Positions 21,951 to 32,479 of a DNA stretch of 64,000 nt are shown here, in pieces (within the stretch, counting starts at the first letter, position 1; each line of letters begins with the position of its first letter). The stretch lies in NCBI GenBank assembly GCA_036674765.1, contig JARVKI010000029.1:62001-126000 (forward strand), given 5' to 3'. The position numbers were made by a program, and so were the translations under genes. The notes under the pieces were generated by a model, which was not told where the DNA came from, made no database searches, and was given only the letters and a program-made list of their open reading frames with translations. The DNA comes from Seiridium cupressi. Its lineage: Eukaryota; Ascomycota; Sordariomycetes; Amphisphaeriales; Sporocadaceae.

Positions 21951-24900
21951 TTAGCCCACCAATTTATCCTTCTCAAGAATTGCCAGTCGTCCACCACAGC
22001 AACAATTTCTCTGCTGGCTTAATACAAACATGATGCCTGGCTTGGCAGAGGCGAAAGCAGCGACATCCTCCATCACGCTAGCACAGCGTATACATCTTCG
22101 CCAGTCCATGACCACTGGATCCCCTGTGGCGTTTGTTATTTTTCTGCCACGGGATATCTCCACACGCTTGAATAAGTCCACTTTTGAAGCACGCTGACGG
22201 CGCGTCGCCAACATTTTGGGCTCGTCGCCCACTTCGAGTAAGTCATAATTGGCGAAGAAGAGTTCAGACGGCTTACAGTCGGCTCGGAACTGTGGCAGGT
22301 CGGTTTCGAAGAATTTCTTGAGGACTGGGAGCAACGGACCGGGTGGGCGGTCACCGAGCAGCATAGTAAGCTCGCAGTGCATTTGTGCTCGTTTTACTGC
22401 GTCTTCTGCAATATTCTTGGGCGGGTTTGGGTTTGTTTTCTTGGCGGCCTCAAGAGCGCGGATTCCGAACTGGGCAAATTGTTCTGTATACTGTTGCTTG
22501 ATATTTTTGCCCACGGTGCTCAGCAGCTCATCGAATTTGGACACACTGATCAGAGGACTGCTGGTATTGCGAAGCATTTTCTGATACGCCGCCTGTAGAG
22601 CCGGCGGCGGTGCGTTGGTGGAGCTGGTATCGCGAGTCTCCCAGTAGTTGATGGCTTTGAGCGATATAGTGTGGAGGTGTTGCATTCGTCTGCACACCGC
22701 CGACAGAAGCCCGCGTGTGGGCGATGAAAGAATCATGTGCAAGGCAATGTCATTCTTAGCGAGAAGATACGGGGTCATGTCGGAGAACTTGGCTGGCGCT
22801 AAAAGCTCTTGGAACTTCTGGTCATTGAGCAGACAGAAGAGGGAATCCACTATCCAGCAGAGAAGGTCGATGGACCATCTGCAGCAGCCCGCTAGGGCGT
22901 CAACGACCTCTGTCTCCGTCAGCATGGTAGTAACCAGATGGACAGGACACCAACCTGCAAGCACTTACCAGGTTCATCAAGGGGTGTCATATGTTTCATA
23001 TTTGCAGGCACGCTGTTGGCGATTGTGATCAAGATGACAATGTTGCGCAGGTTCAGAGCAAACATAGCCATCTTGCTACGGAAACCGCGCGCTTGGAATT
23101 CTCCATTCCATCCGAGATGATTGAGAGTGCTGAGGCATAGTTGTAGTAGTTGGTTGCGCACCAGGCTGTCGTGGTGGGCTTCCTCAGAATAGTCGACCTG
23201 CACGCGCATCATCCGGACCATCTCAGTGAGAAGATCGGCAGGAAAGCCTGATTTCACAACAATTAGTATCGCGCCGTCTTCAGTCCTTATCATTGATATT
23301 CTTAAAATAAGGAGTAGTATAGAATTTTATCCTTACGGGTTTTGCCCACGAACTGCCTTGCAACTGCAAGAACATCGTCCACGTTATTATTAGATGCAGC
23401 TGCCTGTCCGATTGATATAGTCAGGGCAGCCACGGCAGCGTGATATTGTGCTGTAGAGTATGAGCTTCCATGCCCCGAGGCCAGTCCGAGGAGATGCCAA
23501 CACTTACCATCGCTCGCCGACCCTAGATCAGCTAGGGTGTAGGTGAGGCTGTGCCACTTTACGGAATTGTCTTCGGAGACTTGTACTAATGAGCACAATG
23601 TTGGAGAAACAGCTGTTTGCAGGCCTAGGCAATTGACGCGTTAGTACTTGGGCTCATATGCATGGGGGACTCGGCTCACATGATGATTCTCCACTATGTG
23701 TGAAGCCAGCTTCATGGATCGAATTGATGCGGTCGAGGCTCGTATCTGTCCATAGCATGTTCAAGGTGGTCCGCTCCCGGTACTCCACGGTGCCATCACT
23801 ATATGTGAAGCAAAGTGCTGTATTGAGTCGAACGAGACCAATTCCAATGACAACCTTGCTCACGGTGAGGGGATCTAATCTCTTCAACCTCAGTGCCGGC
23901 TGAAAACATACGTCAGTTCATCTCGAGAGGCTTGTAACTCGTATCAGTTTAGCTTACCGATGGAGCGCCCCCAATGCTATTTCTCCTTGAGCCCAGGTTT
24001 TCGAAAGCGGGGTGAAGTGCCTGGGGCTGATCTGTGGTGACTTCCCATCTGTCGATGATGCTCTGGGCCTCCTGGTTGTATGGAGTATCCGGCGTGGGGA
24101 CGAATGAGCGTACAGTGAGAATGACCGGCCACAACCAAGCCTTATTTGCCGGATCATACGCAGCAGGTAAAAACTCCAGACACGAAATTTGTGTCATCAG
24201 GGGATCCAATGGTGAATCTGTTGCATTCCCTGGTAGCCAACTGGAAACAGCCACCTGTTTTCCCCTCAGGGATGGGTTGAGCGGCTGGTTTGCCGCAATG
24301 GGGCCTTTCATGTTCTCTTGCGCCGTCAAGCCCCAAGCCAGACTAATTTGGACCAACTGCAGCTGCTTGGAGGATGTAGCCAGAACCACCCACATGCACT
24401 TGGCTGGAAATCAGTCAGATTTGGGGTACGAAAGACTCAAAACCGAGGACAGGACGTACATCTAGTGTCGGAAGCCATGGCTGCATGGGTTACCAGATCG
24501 TCCGATGAGGCAATGCTTTCCAATTCCAACGATGTCTCCATGATTTTGTTGTTGTTCTGGGTCCAGAACATCTTCAGCGCGCCGTTGGTAGTGACGCAGA
24601 AAAGAGCAGATCTACTAGGGTTGGGATGGAACGGCGCATTGCTGACATGAAGCGTTGTCTCGTAATTATACCCGTTTCCGTTGCCTTCTTTGACTGCGGG
24701 TGCGTGCAAGGGATTCGCCTTCTTGGTCAGCTTGGGCTACGACAGATCGATACAGTGATATGAATTACCTGATTTCTGTGCGTTGGCAGCGTGTTCAGCC
24801 AATACGTGCCCACAACTGCGTTGAGGTCATCCGTGGAATCTGCATCCCACTTCCTCAGGGTTGCTGGGCGATTAACATTTGTGGGAAAATTCACGATAGA

Positions 24901-25320
24901 CACTCTTCCCACGGTATCGATAATGGCAAGATCGGATGTCTGGGTTGGCGCCCAGGAAAGATGTACGATAGGGCCGCCGGACAAGTCACCATCCGGTACG
25001 AAAGTGGTGGGCTCACTAAGACCCCACGAAGCATCTTTGGGATGTGCACGGATATATCTAAGCTCGAGTGACCGGCCATCTGGCGCAATAGATGCAATGG
25101 TACCTGTCTTGGACCATGCTAGGGCCCTGTGAAGATGTTTAGCATAAGCAGTGCGCGAGTGTTATGGTGTGAGGGAGGTTTACTGGCAGGACCCGCGACT
25201 GCGAAGCTCATTAATCCTTTGTAAGAGCCGTTTGCTCGGACGAGTCTGCAAGTTCATGCCGCCATCCCCGAAGAGATCGTCGACGCCTAGGTCGACCTGC
25301 ATATCGGCTGGTGCTGCCAT
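21951..25320 (-). CDS. MED16: Mediator complex subunit 16 (Sin4)
   Basis: Nine exons can be assigned: 25320-25184, 25126-24769, 24736-24460, 24403-23958, 23899-23680, 23624-23508, 23450-23337, 23247-22969, 22909-21951. They total 968 residues in one frame. The N-terminus with VDLGVDDLFGD, LQRINELRSRGSC and ALAWSKTGTIASIAPDGRSLEL is typical of fungal Med16, a beta-propeller protein of the Mediator tail. The C-terminal Cys-rich part contains WRRCIRCASVMEDV and ends with QQRNCCCGGRLAIL, which looks like the family's zinc-ribbon-like end. It acts in the nucleus, joining activators to RNA polymerase II. The intron at 24737-24768 would be only 32 nt; a second acceptor 15 nt further in (24721) gives 47 nt and 963 residues in the same frame, so that border is uncertain. 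The acceptor of exon 8 is also less certain than the rest. Confidence 0.88.
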
Positions 25321-26997
25321 ATGATCATCGAGTATAAGCGGCATATTCTTCCTTGTCCTGAACGATGTTCAACTTGTGATTCAAGCGGTTGAGCCGTGCC
25401 GTTGGGTCCATTAATTAAGATGGACTGAGCACTGAGTCCTGGTGTGAGACAAGCTAATGCTCAGGTATCTTCGCCGAACCAGGTACGGTGTCTGGCACAC
25501 ATTCAGAGGCTGCCCATCAGCTGAAGACACGAGGCTATGAGATTGAAACGTTAAGGCTTCATCTCTACCTGTTCGGCGACGAGCGCTGACACTTCCTGCC
25601 TGAGCGTACGTCTAAAAAAAGGAAAGAAAAACAATAAGAGATGTATCAATAGGCGAAGAACACTAGAGAAGGGCGAAAGGTTTCAACCTAAAATCTACTT
25701 GACCAAGTGTTGCTGAAGTCGAGGTAGCTCTGCATTTAGAGAGTATTGTGTCGAGAAATAAGTGATGGTGGATTTAGATACGGCTGGACGCAGCGAGTGC
25801 TTCGAACCAGACGCTGTCTTGCCTTGCGAGAGGGTCTGTGCTTTTGCGCTCCAGATCTGAGATCCCGGTTCGACAGCCACAACCTGACAGTTTCAGGGTC
25901 AAGCGCCACAGCTGGTCCGCATCATCTCTAGATCCCACTTGATGTGGCGCTTCGGCACCTTTAGCGCCAAAACCGTCGATCCAGCAGCATGGCACATGGG
26001 TGAGCGGAGGTTGTCAAAGCAACGGCTGACTCCATAAGGAGACAGGGGCCATGTCGAGTACCGGACGAGCATGCGGCTCTCGTGAACTTTCGGAACGAGG
26101 AGCCAGGAACAAAAGTAGACAAAGAAGACATTGGTTTTTGCTGCTGCTTGGAGCAATGATGACTTGACAAGTGAGACAGGAAATGGCCCTGAGGAGCATT
26201 TCTGGCCACGATTCGATGACGAGCGGTACTTGAGAGTCAGACGTGCATGGGTTGGATGAGTGAGATTGATTTCTGGGGCGGGTGCTCGAGTGGGGCTTAG
26301 TGACTCGAAATAGTATACCTACATGTACGCATCGGCTCATGACATGACTTTGTAATGATAAACCAGTAGGGGCAGGATAAGCCGAGTCGTGTGTAGATTT
26401 GGGTTGGACGTGCGTGCATCTTGGGGGAGGATCAGAGCAGCATACAACGTCGCTATTCTCCTGGCGATCTCCGTGCAGCCACCCGAGCCGGTGCAGCGAT
26501 CCAATGCTTGATGACAGCACACGCAATTGCCCCTTGCTCTTCTGCAGCCAGTCCAGCGGGGGTCCCACCCACACATAATGGCGCATCTGCACACAATAAC
26601 ATTTGCTGTGGGATCGGCGTCCGAACCAAGACCAACCGGCGGAGCCTCGAAGCCTTGAGCCGCAGTCCAACCACCTCCCAAAACCTTGGATCACGCCAGC
26701 GTGTTGCGCTTTTTCACCTACCACAAAACGCGAACACCACACGTCAATCCGCGGTCGCATGCGCTTCACTGGCGCGACGGTATATACGCGGTCCTTTTTG
26801 GTCCTGTTTGCGAGCTGGTTATGACTTGGTTGTAGTCGCTCTTTTCCCCCTCGCCCGCTCCACTAGTAACTCGTTCTTTCCTCTACGTGCTCTTTTCCAG
26901 ACCCGCTTCCCTCCTCAGGTGTCGAGCACCTTTTACATATTCGTTGCATGTGCGCCCTGCTTAGACCGCCCGTCTTTCCGATTAATCACTCGTCACA
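25321..26997. other. Divergent promoter region between MED16 and the sirtuin gene
   Basis: About 1.7 kb from which MED16 (minus) and the sirtuin (plus) are transcribed apart. A pyrimidine-rich leader at about 26840-26935 precedes the sirtuin start, a common feature of fungal 5' UTRs. Overlapping open frames on the minus strand at about 25900-26770 are low-complexity and have no supported start. Confidence 0.5.
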
Positions 26998-29016
26998 ATG
27001 GATTCGTCGTCGGACCTTTCAGACCCGCCGTCCTCTGACCCGCCTTCTTCCCCATTGTCGGAATTGTCAAAGTCACCAACGCTTTCGCCCAGGGCCCGGT
27101 ATCCTTCTCCTTTATCAACTGCTCCCTCTGGAAGCGCTTCGCCCTTGAAAATGTCGGATCCAGCGGAGGCCGACTCTATCTGCGTCAACCCTGACGGGGC
27201 CCGGCCAGCCAAGCGGCGCAAGATCGAGAAGAAGCCTCGGACCACAGAGCACCTGGATTTACGCGCAGGCTACAGCCACAACGAAGATGACGAGGATCTG
27301 GTGGTTCGGTTGACCTCCGCTCTACGCCAGAAAAAGAAGATTGTCGTAATTGCTGGTGCAGGTATATCAGTCTCTGCCGGAAGTGAGTATTCTTCGCGCC
27401 AGTGTGCATGCGATCCATGTCAGTTGATGCTAACTTTTTTGCTTCTAGTTCCCGACTTCCGTTCCTCCAACGGCCTTTTCAGGACTCTGAAGTCACAACA
27501 CAAGCTGAAAGCCTCTGGGAAACAACTCTTCGACGCATCAGTCTACAAGCATAATGATTCGACCGAGTCGTTTCACGATATGGTTCGGGAATTGTCTCAC
27601 CAGACCAAAAAGGCCAAGCCCTCACCCTTTCACCACATGATCGCTTCAATCGCTGAAGAGGGCCGCCTTTTACGACTATACACCCAGAACGTTGATGGCA
27701 TCGACACGGCAATGCCGCCTCTCAGCAGTACTGTACCTCTGGCACCGCTAAGTGAGGAAAAGGGTTCATGGCCAAAGACGGTCCAGCTTCATGGCGGACT
27801 GGAGAAGATGGTGTGCTCAAAGTGCAGCGAACTATACGACTTCGACGGATCTCTCTTCAATGGCCCCGAGCCTCCCCCATGCCCTGGCTGCACAGAGATC
27901 GACAATGTTCGGACGTCCCATGCTGGCAAACGCAGCCATGGCGTTGGTAGGCTGCGGCCTCGCATGGTGCTCTACAATGAACACAACCCTGATCAAGACG
28001 CCATTACCAAGGTGATCAAGGCCGACACAAAGACTCGCCCAGACGCCGTTGTCGTCGTTGGCACGAGCATGAAAATACCCGGCGTAAGGAAACTGGTACA
28101 GGATTTGTGCTATTACACCAGGCTACGCAGGGATGGTCTCACGGTTTGGATCAATCTCGACTCGGAGCCTAGCGGTGCTGACCTCAAGGACTGCTGGGAT
28201 ATGGTTGTGCAGGGGAAGTGCGACGATGTTGCCACCTTGGTAGGTCTCCCGCACTGGGATGAGAGCCCGGCGCTTGGACATGACGTCAAGGTGGACGAGA
28301 AGCAGTTTGAAGAAGTCAAACAGACACTCCGCAGTACGGAATTGGAGGTCCAGATACCCAGATCGCCAGATCTGTCTGCATCGTCTGTCAAGGATGAGTC
28401 GCGTGCCACAACACCCATCGACGCAAAGCCGCAGATGCTGGCGAAAGTCCGAGGCATTCCTACGCCAACTGCCAGTCCCAAGATGCGAACCGCTCTGCCC
28501 GTCAAAGCTTTCACGAAATCCAAACAAAGCCAACTCGTCTTCCCCCCCAAATCCAAGGTCAGCAGCTCTGCTGCTCCTGCGGTGAAGGAGCTGAAGGAGC
28601 CGAAGAAGCGTGGACGAAAGCCGCCGCAATCAAAGAAGGCTGAGTCGAAGCCAAAGACAACAATCAAGAATTCTTTCAAAGCAACGAAAGCACAAGTTGC
28701 TACTTCTACCAAGAATCCTACCAAGATTCCCGCCAAACGAAGTTTGGAACCCGATCAGCCGGTGCAAACGGATGCCAGATCTCTCTGGAATTCAGATTTC
28801 AGCCTACGTCCCTCTGCTGCTAGTAGACAGCAGAAAGGTAGCCCTGGCTTGGACGCTCTGAAAGACGAGGCAGTAATTACTAAGAAGCGGGAGTCAGAGA
28901 GGACTTCCCAAGGAGGACCAACTACGCCCACGCAACCAGGCCGGGCCAATTCTACTGGCTCCGAGACCATAAGCCCGCCATCCAAGCCCCGTGGATTGGC
29001 GGAAATGATCGATTAG
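26998..29016 (+). CDS. Sirtuin, Hst3/Hst4-type NAD-dependent histone deacetylase
   Basis: Exons 26998-27382 and 27449-29016 give 650 residues. The intron (66 nt, 27383-27448) has no stop and is a multiple of three. Class-I sirtuin motifs run in order: GAGISVSAGIPDFRSSNGLF at about residues 118-138 (NAD site), QNVDGID at about 208, the catalytic His in LHGGLEKM at about 242, zinc ligands CSKC and CPGC at about 252 and 272, RPRMVLYNE, and VVGTSMKIPGV. Lack of a C-terminal membrane or mitochondrial signal and similarity of the RLRPRMVLY region point to the Hst3/Hst4 branch, which removes acetyl from histone H3 K56 in chromatin. The long disordered C-terminus carries an AT-hook-like KKRGRKPPQSKK and many SP/TP sites. 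The N-terminus is Ser/Pro-rich with a basic AKRRKIEKK. Orthology to Hst3 versus Hst4 cannot be settled by eye. Confidence 0.92.
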   Translation: MDSSSDLSDPPSSDPPSSPLSELSKSPTLSPRARYPSPLSTAPSGSASPLKMSDPAEADSICVNPDGARPAKRRKIEKKPRTTEHLDLRAGYSHNEDDEDLVVRLTSALRQKKKIVVIAGAGISVSAGSEYSSRQCACDPCQLMLTFLLLVPDFRSSNGLFRTLKSQHKLKASGKQLFDASVYKHNDSTESFHDMVRELSHQTKKAKPSPFHHMIASIAEEGRLLRLYTQNVDGIDTAMPPLSSTVPLAPLSEEKGSWPKTVQLHGGLEKMVCSKCSELYDFDGSLFNGPEPPPCPGCTEIDNVRTSHAGKRSHGVGRLRPRMVLYNEHNPDQDAITKVIKADTKTRPDAVVVVGTSMKIPGVRKLVQDLCYYTRLRRDGLTVWINLDSEPSGADLKDCWDMVVQGKCDDVATLVGLPHWDESPALGHDVKVDEKQFEEVKQTLRSTELEVQIPRSPDLSASSVKDESRATTPIDAKPQMLAKVRGIPTPTASPKMRTALPVKAFTKSKQSQLVFPPKSKVSSSAAPAVKELKEPKKRGRKPPQSKKAESKPKTTIKNSFKATKAQVATSTKNPTKIPAKRSLEPDQPVQTDARSLWNSDFSLRPSAASRQQKGSPGLDALKDEAVITKKRESERTSQGGPTTPTQPGRANSTGSETISPPSKPRGLAEMID

Positions 29017-30209
29017 GTCATTGATACCCAAGTGTATATTTCTACTGTTTTAGTTCTAGATCTGCATATACCCCCTGGAGCTGGTACATTCACACCAAAT
29101 AAGGCGAATCTGGCATATGAGACATCCACACTTTCTGGAAAGTGGGTGTCAAGGGGGCGTTGGGGAGTTACTATGCTCAAGCGCTGAGCTACGTTGTTTA
29201 CCGTTGCTTTGAGATGCGGAACTGAGGGCAGCAAATATAGCTGTCTCTAGGAGGCTTTTGAGGGCAAACCGTAGAGTACAACAGCAGATGATCAAATGCT
29301 TATCACTTTTCCTCATGTGAAAACCCCTTGCTGATATAGTCTGGTGTTGAATTAAGAAGCTGCACTGCGGCATTACAATAAAAAGTCCGTGCTGTGAGCG
29401 GCAACGGACCTAGCTGAATAAGCTGCCCGAGCAGGTCGATTATGGTTGATTGGTCCTGCGTTTTCAACCCCCCTATGCAGATGAGTGCTGGACGAGGTAC
29501 ACAAAGGTTGACTTCGGGCTTTGCGGGCTATCTTGTTGAAAGGGTAGGTGAGATGGGCATCCTCACCATGATGAGTAATACGGCCAACATATTCTCAATC
29601 CTTGCGTCGAACAGCCCGAATGACGAAGAGTACTACTCATAGCTGGCTAAAATTCAAGGCCTATTCTGATAGTTGACTACCATGATATCTCTTGGAGTAC
29701 GGTCACGAATCCGACTGATGTCTCTTTGAAGTCCGCCAGCTATCGGCATACATGCTCTATGAATCTGGAGGCCAACGCATGGACGAGTCATGCCGAGCGC
29801 CTATAAATTGTATATATGCAGGCACTGTTTCTTCTTCTTGAACTCTTGTTCCTAGCGATTGTTGTACTGCAACTCATGTTGCCCTCCGTTTCTTGAGCAC
29901 AGGGCGGACCACAAGCCAACGAAGCCGAACCTATACACCGTTCTGTTAGCGCCTTAGAGTGCCTAGACCTTGGGACCTTTTGCTTGTAGGCTATTCTCCG
30001 ATGGAACGGTGTTATAGTATTCCTGCCGCCGATACGCGTAAGGCCCGAAGAAGAGGTACGGGAACGTAGAACAAGAAGATGAACAAGTTCAAAATGAAAT
30101 TAGGCACATCATACTTAAGGCACCGAACATCTTTGATCTAAGGGTTGTGAGTTCGCACTCGGAGAAACGAGTCGGGTTCATAGTCTTTCGTTTTGATAAT
30201 CCGCCCAAG
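29017..30209. other. Intergenic region
   Basis: Between the sirtuin stop and the tyrosinase pseudogene, both on the plus strand. Open frames are short and content-free. No repeat family recognised. Confidence 0.45.
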
Positions 30210-31606
30210 ATGGCATCACCCATCCGAAGGGCGCTCTTCCTCCTGGCTGTCATCTCTGCTGTATCTGCATACCCTGCTACGCGAGACTCTTCGCTTTGTA
30301 CCGAGATCCGACAGCGTGTCCCCTGGTGAGTCTGGGCATACTTCCTCATGTATCGCGATGCTCTTCGTTTCGCTAACGGTCGATGCCGCAGGTCCAACTT
30401 AGCAAAGGAGGAGAAGGACTCTCATATCCAGGCTGACCTCTGTCTCATCAAGTCGCCGTCCAAGGGAGATATTCCAGGTGCTGTCACCCGATGGGATGAT
30501 CTTCAGTGGCCGCATGTTGTCCAAACTGACTCATTTCACATTGTCGTAAGTGACACCACGGGCCCCTTTTCATCATTTGCCAAAGATGAAGAATGTACTG
30601 AATATGGTCAGGGTGCATCCCTTGCCGTTCCATCGGTATTACAAGACAGCCCCCGAGCGTCTGATCAAGGATGAACGTGGATACACTGGTCGCATGCCGT
30701 ACGCAGACCCTCTTTCCTCAAAGCTGAGCCTAGACTCTTGCCCCGGGTGCGTCACGTTTTAGTCGTCACCTGTCCCGACACACACACTAGATATTGGGAC
30801 GAAACTGCCGATAATGGTAAGATAATAGAGTCTGGAATGTGGAACGATGAGTAGTTTGGCTGTGACGGCACATGTGAGGTCTCCAATGGACCCCCACGGC
30901 TCCGGCCACGGTGGACTTGGTGGCATTGTAAGTTCTTATCATATTTTCCGCCCTCCAGACACGGTATTGTGCTTTGCTGACAGGTGACACTGTCATATAG
31001 ATGAGTGACCTGACGTTAAGCCCTGGTGACCCCAGCTTCTACCTTCATCACTCATGGCTCGATAAAATGGTGGGAATGGTAAGCTCTAGATCTTCCTGCG
31101 CGGCTTACAGATATGGACGGGCCAAACATCCCCAGGGTAGGTGCTTTTCCAGGAGTCGGCGGCGGTGGAGGGTTGCCGGATAAGTCAGTTCTGGGCATGT
31201 CGTTGTCTCTCTGATCTCCTTTTCTGTGTAGGGCTTGGGTTATTTGATACAATCCTGTCAAGCGCGCCTGAAAGTACGCGAAGCGAATTTTCGATCCTAA
31301 CAGGTTTTCCTGGCAATGGATCCTTTCCAGGAGGCAACGGCTTGTTCCCTTTCCCCGGTGGACCAGGCGGTGGCGGTAAGCAATCTGAGATATCCCCCAT
31401 CATCGGTTCCGCTTCTAATTATGTCAGGGCTATTCCCTGGAAATGGAAAAGGAACGGGGCCAGAATTCACCGACTATTTTGGAGACGACGGAAGCATCAC
31501 GACACTGAGCCACAGGCTGTTCATGGCAGAGATCTTCCCAAATACCACGATGGCCGATGTAACGGATATCAGGGGTGATGTTATCAGCTCGGAGTATCTC
31601 GACTAG
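30210..31606 (+). pseudogene. Tyrosinase-like copper enzyme, heavily decayed
   Basis: The ATG at 30210 starts an intact secretion signal (RRALFLLAVISAVSA), and a good donor and acceptor lead to a tyrosinase N-terminal domain containing AVTRWDDLQWPHVVQTDSFH. After that the frame breaks repeatedly. LPFHRYY and IKDERGYTGRMPY (Cys of the usual DECGYTG is Arg) read in another frame. A TAG at about 30850 follows MWNDE. The CuB segment SPGDPSFYLHHSWLDK keeps both His but is followed by a frame change and a TAA where Gln is expected after WEW. A Gly/Pro-rich linker and a clean C-terminal stretch (GDDGSITTLSHRLFMAEIF to the stop at 31604-31606) end it. The ancestral enzyme was a secreted type-3 copper oxidase of the kind that hydroxylates phenols or oxidises catechols. 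Too many lesions for sequencing error. Confidence 0.85.
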
Positions 31607-32479
31607 TTGAATAGTTTCATTACTCAGGCGGGGGTGGGGGCGGCACAGACTTAGGTGGAGGTAATGATGCTTGCTGGTAACACCAAGTAGTTCAACGTGT
31701 ATCGTGCGTACATACCCACTGAAGACCTTGGACAAAATGGTCAGCGTCACCCTTAATGCATATTATTGCTATGCTGATTGGCTTTATCTGATAGCAAGTA
31801 CCTCATCTAGCGATGGAGACGCACTGAAAGCCACTACTTGGTGTAAGAACCACACAGCACGAGAGCACAGTACATATTGTTCATAATTTTACTGATTGTC
31901 TGTCCAGATCTATAGCAAGTATCGCCTTCGTGAGGCATTACCTGAATATCCTCCCGTTTAAATAGGTCGACAGAGTCATCCACCATCACGGCACCTGAAT
32001 AGACGAGCGAGTCTGAAAGAGCAGATCGGTGATCTATAACAGTGCCTTGAGCTTCTTCATCTCAAACGCGTCCGTGACCCACATGGCCAGTGTATATACC
32101 ATAGCCCCTGATTGGTGTTGGTATGCAGCAGCTACCGCTGGTAGCTAGTATAATCTCGTCGGTAGTACACATACCATAGAATCCGCAATGCTGTGCTCTT
32201 TTTCTGTTCTTCGCCCTCTAATCCATGACCATATGCCCTACAAACGAGGACAGCCAAAATACATTCGCTAGGTGATGACAACAATTATCCCGAACGCCAC
32301 TGTTCCTGTAATATCGATGCTTTTACGGGGTATGAAAAGTCATTAGGCGATGACCTAATCGATGAAATAAAAGATGATGCCACACCAGAACGCCGTCCAA
32401 TGCAATATAACACCTAGCTGAATCCACGATCAGCTAGAAACTGTGCCTCAGGGCCACACCGCAGAAAGGAAAGTCGATT
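31607..32479. other. Intergenic region
   Basis: Convergent flank of the tyrosinase remnant (+) and CHD1 (-). A Gly-coding-like GGGGGT stretch at 31629-31640 may be a further piece of the tyrosinase linker. Otherwise nothing recognised. Confidence 0.4.
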
